Source: Lunularia cruciata
Lineage: Eukaryota > Streptophyta > Marchantiopsida > Lunulariales > Lunulariaceae
Assembly (NCBI GenBank): GCA_948567375.1
Contig: OX419755.1
Span: 41,483,001-41,547,000 of the forward strand
DNA length: 64,000 nucleotides
Reading direction: 5' to 3'
Positions within the stretch are counted from its first letter, which is position 1. Each line of letters opens with the position of its first letter. Of the stretch, positions 1-9,339 are shown piece by piece. Under the pieces are notes generated by a model. That model saw only the letters and a list, made by a program, of their open reading frames with translations. It had not been told where the DNA came from and ran no database searches. Position numbers and translations under genes: made by a program.

Positions 1-1213
1 ATTTTTGAGCACAAAAGGAGCAAATTTCGAGCAATGGCTGTGATTTTTAGCTCAGGAGGTGAATGCATGACCAATTTTTTGCGAGTTGTGCTTAGAAAGT
101 AAAATTGAAGGTAGAGTTGGGAAGCTATTCTTATGAATTTGTGATTTGGAGAAACCTGTGTTTTCAATTTGGCTGGAATGAAGAGTTAGTGGGGGATTTA
201 GCGGTCAACCAACTTTAGGGTTTATGTCAGATTTTGGCTAGATTTTGGCTAGATTTTATATCAGATTTTGGCCTGATTTGGAGGAGTTTCACTGTTTGGC
301 CAAATTTGGAGAAGTTTTTCTAGTTTGGAGGACTTTTGCAAGTTTGGAGGAGTTTTGCTAAATTTTGGAAGAGGTTCAAAGTGGCAAGAAGAAAGGCCTC
401 ATTTGGCTGTTAAAGGCATAGGGTTGTGGGCTATGAGAGGCCTAGAAGGGCCAACAAGCCTGCTTGCTGGCGTGAGGCTAGCTAGTGTAGAGTAGATCTT
501 GGTCATTGGTTGGCAAAATCTGCCCATCGTGCTAGATTGTGTGCAATAGGGTTTGACCCCTAGATCTCTTGTTCCTAGATTGGTGCTCTAGCCAACTGAT
601 CCACCCTCACTTGTTGTCCAATTGACTGTGCCACTGTTATCTATACACTTGTAGCTTTGGCTAGGAAAGGCAGTTTGATCCCATTCTTGGTGATCTTGGT
701 AGCTTAAGACTTAGATATGAACTTTCTTACGTCAAATGCCAAATGGTGGCAGAGTCAGTCCTATGTTATTTTATGAGATGAAGGGTTTTTGTTTAGATTT
801 CTTGTGATTGGACCCCCTCCATCCTTTGCACACCATGTTTGTGTGAGGTGCCCTGACTTTTGAGCGTTGGTGCTCTGGTGTGCTCTTGATAGTGAGGTTG
901 GATTGATGACCAATCAGATTGCCTTTGTTTCTCTTTGGTGAGGCAGGAAGTGATGACCTGCAAACCGTGAGAGTGCGTGTTTGATGGCAGGTTACAGGTT
1001 GCCCTTTCTCCTTGTATAGCTATCTTGGTTAGAGTTACATTAGTGGGTGGTGCTTAGTTGGTGTTAGCACTTGGTGGGGTACTTGCAGTTGCAATTTGTG
1101 GTTCCGGTTTGCTATTGCAATTTGAGGTTGCGATTACTTTGTCACAACGGAGTTCTTTGGGGATTTCCAAAGAAGATAGCCTTGCAATACATAGAGGGTT
1201 TACTTGGAGTGGT
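1..1213 (+). other. Presumed 5' LTR or leader region of the methyltransferase gypsy element; no genes
   Basis: No coding sequence is recognisable. The stretch lies just upstream of the primer site at 1217, so at least its right part should be 5' LTR. I could not align it with the short LTR remnants after 8626. Bases about 230-380 hold imperfect short repeats built on GGAGGAGTTTTGC and GATTTTGGCTA. A tRNA-derived stretch is listed separately. Confidence 0.4.
539..606 (-). repeat. tRNA-derived sequence
   Basis: Read on the minus strand, the stretch starts GGGTGGATCAGTTGGCTAG, which resembles a tRNA D-arm with an internal box A. It ends with GGGGTCAAACCC, a T-arm/box B-like motif, at roughly tRNA spacing. 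An anticodon stem of about four pairs can be drawn, but the acceptor stem does not close. It is more likely a SINE head or tRNA pseudogene than a working tRNA. Confidence 0.45.
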
Positions 1214-1216
1214 ACT

Positions 1217-1230
1217 TGGTATCAGCCTAT
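1217..1230 (+). promoter_or_regulatory. Primer binding site, initiator Met-tRNA type
   Basis: TGGTATCAGCC matches the start of the usual plant primer site complementary to the 3' end of initiator Met-tRNA (TGGTATCAGAGCC). It lies about 280 bases before the first gag similarity, as expected between the 5' LTR and gag. Confidence 0.6.
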
Positions 1231-1499
1231 ATCTTAGGTTCCAGTGAGGGAGGAGATTGACTCTGAGTTGGAGTTTGACACAAGAGTTGATTCAATTGAG
1301 AGTGCACTTGGTGTGTCCGCATCGTTGTTGTGGGACATAGACCTCCAAAGGCCCTAGGCGTTACTTTGGTACAGTGGGTACCATTGAGTTGGATGACTTC
1401 ATCCAGGAGTTTGATAGTTGGTGTGATTTGTAGTAGATGCGGAACTTGACTTTGTTTACACCTTTCATGGCATGTAAGGGGTTGTTTTAGCATCTAGAG

Positions 1500-2830
1500 A
1501 GTCCACCGATGGATGACTACCATGAGTTCAGGAGAGCTCATTTGGAGGAGATTGAGTTATGGAGACAATATTGGTCTCCAAACTATGTCTCTATTACTTC
1601 AGGTTTGGTGGCCAGAGTAGATTGGATGTACCTATAAGTTCTAGCTTGAGTAGTGTTAATGGAGCTAGTGGAGGTGCACTAGCTGGAGATAGTGCTACTA
1701 CAAGTGGAGGTATTGCTATAGGATGTGGTGAGGTACCGGGGTTTAACTCCATGGTAGATTTCTTCTTGTGTTTGAGGTAGAACCACCAAGGAGTGCAGAC
1801 TCACAAGTCGAGGAGCTTGCAAGAGTTCCAACAGAAGGCTAGAGAGAGCCTACACAAGGCATACACTCGCATGAGGCAGCTGATAAGTTTCACTCAGGGA
1901 GTTACTGAGGCCTAGGCAGTCCAATTTTGGTATGGGATATTGGACAAGGAGTTGTGACATAGAGTTCGTGATGCTATGTTGTTATAGGCTACTTTGCCTA
2001 CCTTGGCAGTAGTCTTTGGTTTGGCTAAGCATATTAAGCTCAACATGGTGGAGGAGAGGGTGGTGACATTTGGATTTGGTAGGGAGACCTCATCCACAAC
2101 TGTTACTTCTTCTAAAGTGCAGCAGAGTGCACCACGCCTAGTTGGTTTTTGAGGATAAAATGGACAGCCTAGATCCTGGTGGAGCGAGTGAAGGTAAGGG
2201 CCTAGTGGAGTTAGACCCTTACCTTCATTTTTGGGTCAGTAGAAGCCAGTGAGTGGTGGTGTTGCTTGTTGGACTTGTGGTGGACCTCACCATTGGAGAG
2301 AGTGTACTCAAGGTAGTGGACCTGATACCTCTGGTGCATCATAGCCAACACATAGGCAGTGTGAGCATTGCCACAGATTTGGTCGCACTAGTGACTGATT
2401 TTTTGACCTACACCCAGAGTTACGGAGTGGTAGTGCTACTATGGTAGGTAGTAGAGGAGCTTCAGTTCATGGAGGACGAGGTGGTAGAGGTGGTGGTAGA
2501 GGATCTACACCTAGTAGAGGTGCAATACTTGCACTTACTTCTGATACAACTATGGCTACTTGGATTGAGCAGTTGGAGCAGAGATTGGCTAGTATGGCTA
2601 TTGCTCAAAAGAAACCAAAGACGAGTGCTGAGGCTTCCACCTCATATGTTGGTGATAGAGATGCTTTGGACTTCATGTGCGGAGCATCACAAGTGGATGC
2701 ATTTGCAATAGTGACTAGGAGTGCAGTATGTGCTCTAGAGCCTAGAGGAGCATTAGTGGAGTTGGACCCACAAAGAGGAGAGGTTGGGAGACATGTCAGA
2801 CTTCCCCAGTCTTTCATGCTATTTAAGGCA
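1500..2830 (+). pseudogene. gag of the methyltransferase gypsy element
   Basis: Conceptual translation gives a retrotransposon capsid-like region (for example LEEIELWRQYW near 1550 and FQQKARESLHKAYTRMRQL near 1830). Two zinc knuckles follow: CWTCGGPHHWREC near 2265 and CEHCHRFG near 2360. A Gly/Arg-rich linker lies around 2440-2510, and a coiled stretch WIEQLEQRLASM near 2560. TAG and TGA stops and at least one frame change interrupt it. Gag would package the element RNA, with the knuckles binding nucleic acid. The capsid assignment rests on position and knuckles rather than on a clear family match. Confidence 0.7.
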
Positions 2831-3324
2831 TTGTAGACAACATCTATGGTTCCTAGATGTCCCAATGCAGGTGTGGTAGGTGGTGATAGAGTACATGATG
2901 GACTACATGCTAGTCAACCACTTGCTATTACACAAACTAAGTCTAGCATGATGTTGGTGGCGGCTCAGCTGATTATGCGACATCCTTTGTTTTCGGCCAG
3001 TGACATATTTACATTGGAAGTTGACCCAACCCTAGTGTTCTGGTTGGCTGCCTCGTTGTGTGAGAGTAGGGATGACATAGTTCCTACTACTAGAGCAGAG
3101 GTGGTTGGTAGTGGAGCTAACTTGGTTGAGGAGCATGGGATCCATTTAGCAACCAATGGTTTATGGCAAGCAGCAACGGCTAGACTGGAGGAATTGCCAT
3201 CTAGATTGGAAGAGTTGCCAGCTAGACCGGCCTTTGAGAGAGCACTATTCACACTTGGTGTTGTCCTATTAGATAACCAAAGGGGGATTTTCCGTTTGGT
3301 AGGACCTTTAGGGAAGGTCTATAC

Positions 3325-3660
3325 ACCATAGAGAGTCTTGTTAGACTCTAGTGCGCAACCCCGTATGTTAGAGAAGGCTGCGGTTGTTGGTCTGGAGTTA
3401 CGGAAGACCAATGTGTAGAGGTGTCCATTTCAAATCTAAACATCTCTAGGTGGTGGTTTGACACAATACATCATACGTGGAGAGCTTGTTGTCCAAGTTC
3501 AGCCTGGTCATCCAATTGATAGCTCGGTGGTGAGAGCTTAGGCTATTGCGACAATAGCTAAGTCATATGATGTGCTAGTTGGGGGAGCAGTGTTATACCC
3601 CATGGGTTTCAGCATAGACTATTGGGAAGAGACAACCTCCTATGGACCAGGTTGGCAGTC
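3325..3660 (+). pseudogene. Retroviral-type aspartic protease
   Basis: The translation contains LLDSSAQP near 3340, a degraded form of the LLDSGA active-site loop: the conserved Gly after Asp-Ser is now Ser. About 75 residues later comes SYDVLVGGAVLYPMGF, equivalent to the ILG strand in the second half of retropepsins. The domain would cleave the polyprotein. Several TAG stops interrupt it. The position between gag and the methyltransferase supports the call. Confidence 0.65.
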
Positions 3661-4059
3661 TATGAGGGACGGGTATGTTGCCTACCAGTACGCTTCAGTA
3701 GTGGCAATCTTGGCTCACTACAATCCGGGACCATGACATCATCAGTTTTAGCTTTTGATGGTGCAGTTACTTGGCCTAGTGACTTGTTGGAGGAGAACAC
3801 CCATGCAAAGGATACTCCAGTACCAGAGGAGATTACTTGGATTTGGAGTACAAGTGGAATTGTTCTATCTATCTTGGATGTTCCATTGTGGAGTTCAGAG
3901 GAGGCATTGCAGCAACATGTAGATTAGTTGGTGCAACAAGCTTGGAGTGGAGCCTTTGTACCATTAGGAGATGAGTGTGAGTATGAGCCTCTAGAGTCGA
4001 TTACTTTGATACCTCTTGATACCACACTCATTGCTTGGTAGTATCCAATAGAGGAGATA

Positions 4060-5035
4060 TATCTATTGGAGTTGTTTGGTGGGATTAGCACCGGACTAGC
4101 TACGATATTACAAGCGGGTATACGAGTATAGAGGTACTTGTATGTAGAGAGAGATGAGATTGCTAGGCAAGTCTCTCTACATCATGTGGCACACTTGGCC
4201 TATCAATATCTGGAGGTATTATCGATGTCAATAGTCAGAGGTTACCAAAAGGCCCTACCAGCAAACATTTCCTTATTGGGGGCGCATGATCTGGAGAGAC
4301 ATGGGCCTATTCACTTGGTGATTTTTGGATGGCTATGTCAAGGACATACACGTGCTAGTAGAGGTTTGGGTCTTCAAGATCCTTGTTCTGGTGTGTTTTG
4401 GGAGATGTTAGGGATACTACGACATCTCCAGGTTCATGAATCAGTTTCTCCAACTTACCTTTTGGAGAATGTTCCTTTGATGGGTGATTCTTGCACCAGA
4501 GTGGTGGCAAGTGCATATCAGGTCCATTCTTGGATAGGACTTGCTGTATTGTTAGATGCAGCCAAAGTGGGATCATAGGCTCATCATCTTTGTCTTTGGT
4601 GGACGAACCTCTTACCTAGAGAGGTTCTATAGCGTGCTTATGATGGGATTCAATGACATGACGACATCCTTGTTGATGATATCTTGGATGTTGGGCATTA
4701 GTCTCAGACAATGGTAGTGGTTGATAGGTCACCTATGGCAGTGGTGAACCTAGTTGGATAGTCTAGAGCCGCATTTCTCACACTCATGAGTTTCCCAAGC
4801 TCTCATGCTTTTTGAGAGAGAGGACCTGGACTTGTTTGGGACTCATAGTTACAGCAATTGGTGGAGCCCAACACTGATGAGAGAGCGTGGGCGATGGGTT
4901 TTTGCACCGGTATTACCGCTGTTCCAATAGTGTTAGAGGCATCCAAGCGTTAGGTGTTAGGTTAGGCTATGGACCTGAACTGTTTGACCTGGATTGTGAC
5001 CCTTGGCTTGGCAGAGCAGCGTAGGATGTGCTTGA
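4060..5035 (+). pseudogene. Cytosine-5 DNA methyltransferase domain inside the retrotransposon polyprotein
   Basis: A single frame of about 320 codons carries the C5-methyltransferase motifs in canonical order. These are motif I (SAM binding) LELFGGISTGL at 4066; motif II YVERDE near 4140; motif IV GWLCQGHT with the catalytic Cys at 4336-4338 (normally PCQ; the Pro codon CCA reads CTA, Leu); a motif V-like DP...FWEML near 4380; motif VI LLENVP with Glu at 4465-4467; a degraded motif VIII near 4570-4610 (AHHLCLWWTN, Arg positions changed to His and Cys); and motifs IX-X near 4880-5010 (MGFCTGIT, VLG, AMDLNCLTWIV). The enzyme would transfer methyl from SAM to C5 of cytosine. About nine stops, mostly TAG, and no frameshift mean an inactive but well-preserved domain. 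It lies between protease and RT. The target-recognition region between VIII and IX is short. It resembles neither plant MET1/CMT/DRM layouts nor any host gene architecture I know. Confidence 0.85.
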
Positions 5036-5039
5036 TAGG

Positions 5040-5450
5040 CATCACCACTCGAATACTTGTGAGCTATGTGCATATCAAGACAATTCAAGCACATGTTGGG
5101 AGCGATGTACCAAGTGGGCATGGTATTCTTGGGACACAACCAGTAGCTACTAGGGAGAGTGGTCTACTTGGAGTCCATCTAGGTGAGCGTGGGCTACTTG
5201 GATTACACCCTTGGTCCACATGGGATGCAGCTAGAGGACGTGTGGAGGTTGCAACCAAAGTGGAGGGAGTTTTTCACACAGAGGTTGGGACATCTAGTGG
5301 TCGAGGGCTTGACACTATTGCTCCCATGGGCCCAATGTAGCAACCAGTCAATACGTCTTCCACTCCTACTACAGTTACAAAGTATACTTGGGAGCCAAAT
5401 CTTAGACCCAAGCTTATTGGAGAGTAAAGACAGAGGGTTTGGAGTTTCTT
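5040..5450 (+). pseudogene. Linker between methyltransferase and reverse transcriptase
   Basis: The frame stays largely open after motif X and encodes a Gly/Val-rich segment with the repeat-like phrases GLLGVHLGERGLLGLH near 5160. No known domain is recognised. It ends before the pre-RT segment. It is probably a spacer in the polyprotein. Confidence 0.4.
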
Positions 5451-6330
5451 GAGGAGCCACAGGAGTTTTTTTGCCTTCAATATGAAGGATTTGGGTGCTC
5501 TTAAGGGACTTGGTATACGGATTGCGCTAACTAGTGATACACCAGTTTTTTGACATCCTTATTGATATAGTGAGATGGAGAGAACATTGATTCAAAGTCA
5601 GAGTAGTGACCTTTTTGAGGCTGGTTTGGTGGAGATTTCACATGGAGAGTATGCATTAGCAATAGTGATGCTAGCCAAGAAGGATAGGCATGGAAACTAC
5701 ACAGATAGGTAGATGTGTGGAGATTACTATCCTATCAACCGACAGACCAAGGCTAATCGGTTTGCCATGCCTACACCAGAGGAGATTTTTGATGCGATTG
5801 GGTATGCAAAGGTCTTCAGTACTTTGGATCTTCAAGCAAGATATCATCAGTTGCCAATCAGGAAGAAGATAAGTCCAAGCTAACATTCTGGGCTATTGAT
5901 CCTCATGGCAAGGACATGTTATATCAGTGGAAGTTCTTACCGTTGGGGTTAAAGAACGCTCTTGTTGAGTTCCAAAGGGTTATGGATAGGATCCTAGCTA
6001 GATTGGATTTTGCTTGGTGCTATATTGATGACATTTTGGTCTATAGCACTACTGTGGAGGAGCATGAGAGACAATTGTTGGAAGTGTTTGAGAAGTTGAG
6101 ATCTCATGGACTCAAATTACATCCTGGGAAGTGTAGGTTCTTCCACAAGCATGTTGAGTATTTGGGTCACACTATCTACCCCGGAGGACTTGGTGTTTAG
6201 CAGACAAAGGTGGAGGCTATTGCACGTATTCCTTGGCCTACGGATGTGAGCAGAGTGCAAGCATTCCTTGGGTTGGTGAACTTCTATCGCTGCTATGTTA
6301 GACAATTTAGTGCCATTCCAAGGCCTTGAT
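5450..6330 (+). pseudogene. Reverse transcriptase (Ty3/gypsy)
   Basis: Conserved RT blocks are visible in order: SEMERTLIQ near 5570, a VMLAKKDRHGNY block near 5665, MCGDYYPINRQTK near 5715, AKVFSTLDLQARYHQLP near 5805, YQWKFLPLGLKNA near 5925, and the catalytic YIDDILVYS at about 6021. After these come LHPGKCRFF and VEYLGHTIYPGG, then the connection region with LGLVNFYR near 6260. The domain copies element RNA into DNA. Frames shift near 5880, and stops occur at 5710 and 6198. Strong block-by-block similarity makes this secure. Confidence 0.9.
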
Positions 6331-6339
6331 GAAGCTTAC

Positions 6340-6830
6340 CAAGCTTACACAGGAGTGGTGTTGGGGAGATAAGCAAGAGAGAGCTTTTGTAGAGCTCAAG
6401 GAGAGGTTGACATCTGCTTCTATTTTGAGGAGACTGATCAGAGGATGACCATTTTAGGTTCATACTAATTGGAGTATGTTGGAGCTTGGAGTGGTGCTCA
6501 CCCATCATAATGATGAGGGGAAGGAGTTTGTGGTGGCCTATGCTAGTCGCTCCAACAATTCAGCGGAGGTGAAGTATTGTTCATATGAGGAAGAGTGCTT
6601 GGCAGCTGTTTGGGCAATAACACATTTCCGATGTTACCTATTTGGTAACCCCTTCACTCTTATCACTTATTATTGGCCACTGAAGTGGTTGATGGGGTCT
6701 GACAAGCTTTCACAGAAGCTTGCACGATGGGCTCTGATTATATAGGAGTATGATTTCATGGTTGTTCATAGATTTGGAGTGGTGAACCGTGATGAAGATG
6801 GGTTGAGTAGAAACCCATGTCCCAGCCAGC
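6340..6830 (+). pseudogene. RNase H domain
   Basis: The translation shows FVVAYASRSNNSAEVKYCSY and EEECLAAVWAITHFRCYLFG (about 6526-6640), then LITYYWPLKWLMGSDKLSQK and EYDFMVVHRFGVVNRDEDGL, ending in DGLSRNP. This is the standard gypsy RNase H, which removes the RNA template. The usual TDHQPL catalytic segment reads TYYWPL, so the active-site Asp is lost. One TAG interrupts it near 6740. Confidence 0.85.
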
Positions 6831-7149
6831 AAGATCAGACCGGAGCACGTTGGCATCGTGAGACAGATGAGGAGATGGTGCCAAGTTGGCATGCATCGGT
6901 CTTTTTGTGTATATTTTCAGAGACTTTGGTGGTATCTTTCTCAATGTATACAAGAGGAGTTATTGAGGTCATAGATCTAGAGAGTGAAGATATTGGTACA
7001 GTTCAGCAAGACATTCATGATGATATCTTAGTGATGGACTATCTTTGCACTGGTGTTGTGGGTGGCACAATTGGAGCCAAGGAGAGAGACCATGTCCTTC
7101 AGCAAGCCAGACAATTCAGATTGGAAGGCAAACACCTTTTGCGTGTATA

Positions 7150-8300
7150 GGAGGATGGTAGAGTGCAAGTAGTACCACTTCCATCTCAAAGACTACAATT
7201 GGTTCGTCATGCTCATGGGGAGCTAGGACATTTTGGAGTAAAGCGTACATATAGCTTACTCCAGAGCTATTATTGGTGGTGTGGTATGCAGACCAAGGTA
7301 CAATAGTTTGTTGCCAGATGTGTGGTTTGTGACCAAGTTAGAGCATCATTCAATGCTCCTATGCCACAATTACACCCATTACCTATCATGGGATTGGGTT
7401 ACTATTGGAGTTTGGACTTTGTTGGACCTTTACCGCTGATTGTGAGACATCATTAGTATGTTTTGGTGATGGTGGAGCACTCTCCAAGTGGATTGAGTTG
7501 GTGGCACTTCCTAACAAGTCTAGTGAAGCGACAACTTACTCATTCCTGGACTAAGTTCTTAGTCATTTTGGTGCACTAGCTGAGGTTTTGACTAATCAAG
7601 GCAGAGTTCTTAGGAGAGTCTCAGGTCTTGTGTGACAAGGCTTTGATTGATCATCTTACTACATCCCAAGATAACTCTGAGGCATATAGCTTAGTAGAGA
7701 GAGTGGTTCAGACTATGAAGAGAGGATTGCAAAAGTATGGTTTGCAGAGAGGCCACTTGGGAGATTGAGATCTCTAGTTACCTTGGTTGGCCATAGGCTA
7801 TTGGTTCAGCCAGCAAGCCTCCTTAGTATCCTTATCTCCGTACTTTCTACTCTATGGATAAGATCTAGATTTACCAATAGCCATTCGTCAAGATGCTACT
7901 GTAGTTTTGGACTTGGATGATCTAGATGTATGGATGAGGGCATGTTCTCAATGAGCAGATATCTTTTGAGGAGTGATGTGGATGGCCTTTGAGAACTTGG
8001 CAATTGCTCAACATAGAGATACTTTACACTATGCTACCATTTGAGGAGTAGGTTATAGATCCTTGATCTGTCAATTTTATCCAAGAGACTATGTATATCT
8101 ACAACGGACAACACCGATAACACTTGATGTTTCAATAGGCCACACTATCTTGAGAGTGCGTGAGGTTTTGCCACCTAGAGTCCTTGTGTTAGAAGGCCGT
8201 GATGGTGTTGTTTGGAAGGATCATGTGCACAATTGTGCACCATACCCCCTCCCAAACATTGATGGTACTATGGATCCAAGCTTGGCACTTGTACGTGTAG
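7150..8300 (+). pseudogene. Integrase with H2C2 zinc finger
   Basis: The H2C2 finger starts at HAHGELGHFGVKRTY (about 7207) and closes with CVVCDQ near 7320. The catalytic core begins WSLDFVGPLP (first Asp near 7415). After a few frame changes it continues through the SLVERVVQTMKRGLQKYG region with the catalytic Glu near 7695, then SPYFLLYG near 7840. A C-terminal beta-rich segment follows, open from 8063 (CQFYPRDYVYLQRTTPITLD and a VREVLPPRVLVLEGRDG stretch), resembling the DNA-binding tail of gypsy integrases. The enzyme inserts the cDNA. It is inactive because of stops and shifts. Confidence 0.85.
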
Positions 8301-8449
8301 GCTTGAGGTGTATGTTATGTGGCTCTTCTGGTGGAGCTACTACTATGTTAGTGTGTGATAGCTATTCTAGAGGATGGCATACGGCATGTATGACTCCTCC
8401 ACTCATTGTGGTTCCTCAGGGGTAGTGGTTATGTCCTAGATGTACTTGA
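8300..8449 (+). pseudogene. PHD zinc finger at the C-terminus of the polyprotein
   Basis: In the same frame as the integrase tail comes CMLCG at 8309-8323, then MLVCDSYSRGWHTACMTPPL, and after a TAG at 8423 WLCPRC ending at 8443. This is the C4-H-C3 spacing of a PHD finger, with the diagnostic Trp-His and the closing WxCPxC. The fourth ligand (second Cys of CDxC) is Tyr, so zinc binding is broken. PHD fingers usually read histone H3 tails, so it may once have steered integration to particular chromatin; that role is inference. Confidence 0.85.
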
Positions 8450-8608
8450 CCTATAGCTAGTTCAATCTTTATGTGGTATAGATTGCAGACAAGCGACTAA
8501 CGATGGGGCTCCATAGCACCCGGCCTCCTGATCTTTGCCCATCATAGGGTATACCATATACTTGGAGTAGATGGCTATCTGGAGTTAAAGGGGCCTAACC
8601 GCCAGCTA

Positions 8609-8622
8609 GGGGGGGGGGAGAT
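8609..8622 (+). promoter_or_regulatory. Polypurine tract
   Basis: A run of G ending GGAGATGA sits immediately before the repeated TGTGGCACTTTAGAG sequence taken as the 3' LTR start. This is where second-strand cDNA synthesis would be primed. Confidence 0.55.
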
Positions 8623-8625
8623 GAT

Positions 8626-9292
8626 TGTGGCACTTTAGAGTCTATGTATGACTTATGTGTGAGTTTTGCTTTTATAGTATATGATGTTGACATCGATGTA
8701 TGTTGTGTAGCGATGTATATAGGCACGACAACTGTCACACCATTTGTAGCGTCGCATCTAGATTGCTCAAACACTAGAGTTCTAATGATAGTAGTTAGAG
8801 TTATTTCAACAATTTCTCAAAGACTACTTTCTGCCAGTCAGATTTCATGTTCGGGGTACTGACTTCACGGTGGGGCCCACCATCACTTTGCAAGGTTTGC
8901 ACCATCGAGTGTGCCGTCAGTGGGACTATTAGGATTTCAGACCTAGCTCAAGTCCAGGGGGTATAATTTCAAAGTGCAGCTCTAGAGAGCTCACTTCTTT
9001 GATGTTGAGCCTTCGAGTTCCTGGCTATGGTGGATAGCGGCCGGCGAGCGTCATCTAGATTCTCTTAGCTAGAGTGGGTGTGGCTTGACCATAATCAATG
9101 CCCTATTGTTGGAAATTTATAGAGTGATAGATCAAGTACTGATCTATCACTTGAGTGGATTCAAGAGTGGTAAACAATATGATTATTGTGGCACTTTAGA
9201 GTATATGTATGACTTGTGTGTGAGTTATGCTTCTATAGTGTATGATGTTGACAATGATGTATATTGTGTAGCAATGTATATACGCATGACAT
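8626..9292 (+). repeat. 3' LTR remnant with the LTR start present twice
   Basis: About 107 bases starting TGTGGCACTTTAGAG at 8626 recur at 9187-9292 with roughly 88 percent identity by eye. Between the copies lie LTR-like DNA (8733-8926), a block related to a copia LTR (8927-9083) and an 11-bp hairpin (9124-9134 with 9140-9150). Sequence after 9292 belongs to the neighbouring minus-strand element, so the second copy is truncated. Confidence 0.55.
8927..9083 (+). repeat. Block homologous to the copia LTR found at 49.8-50.0 kb
   Basis: The stretch from TATTAGGATTT to GTGTGGCTTG matches, in inverted orientation, the first about 155 bases of the LTR ending at 49992. Shared landmarks include TAGAGAGCTCA, TTCTTTGATGTTGA, TGGCTATGGTGGA and GAGTGTGGCTTG. 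It is most simply a fragment of a related LTR inside the gypsy tail. Confidence 0.6.
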
Positions 9293-9339
9293 CTACTTTA
9301 GACTTGCAAAACTCACACTTTGAGATTTTGGTATAAAAT

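Larger units (their letters stand above)
1214..9292 (+). mobile_element. Ty3/gypsy LTR retrotransposon encoding a cytosine-5 methyltransferase and a PHD finger (decayed)
   Basis: The remnants read, in element order, gag with zinc knuckles, aspartic protease, cytosine-5 DNA methyltransferase, reverse transcriptase, RNase H, H2C2 zinc finger and DDE integrase, then a PHD finger, all on the plus strand. A Met-tRNA primer site lies at 1217 and a G-rich polypurine tract at 8609. RT-RH-IN order places it in Ty3/gypsy. Much of pol stays in one frame but is broken by many TAG/TGA stops and a few shifts, so it is inactive. The 5' LTR should lie before 1214 but cannot be matched to the short 3' LTR remnants, so outer limits are approximate. 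Methyltransferase-bearing retrotransposons are known from Klebsormidium and Symbiodinium; assignment to that class is inference from the motifs seen here. Confidence 0.85.
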
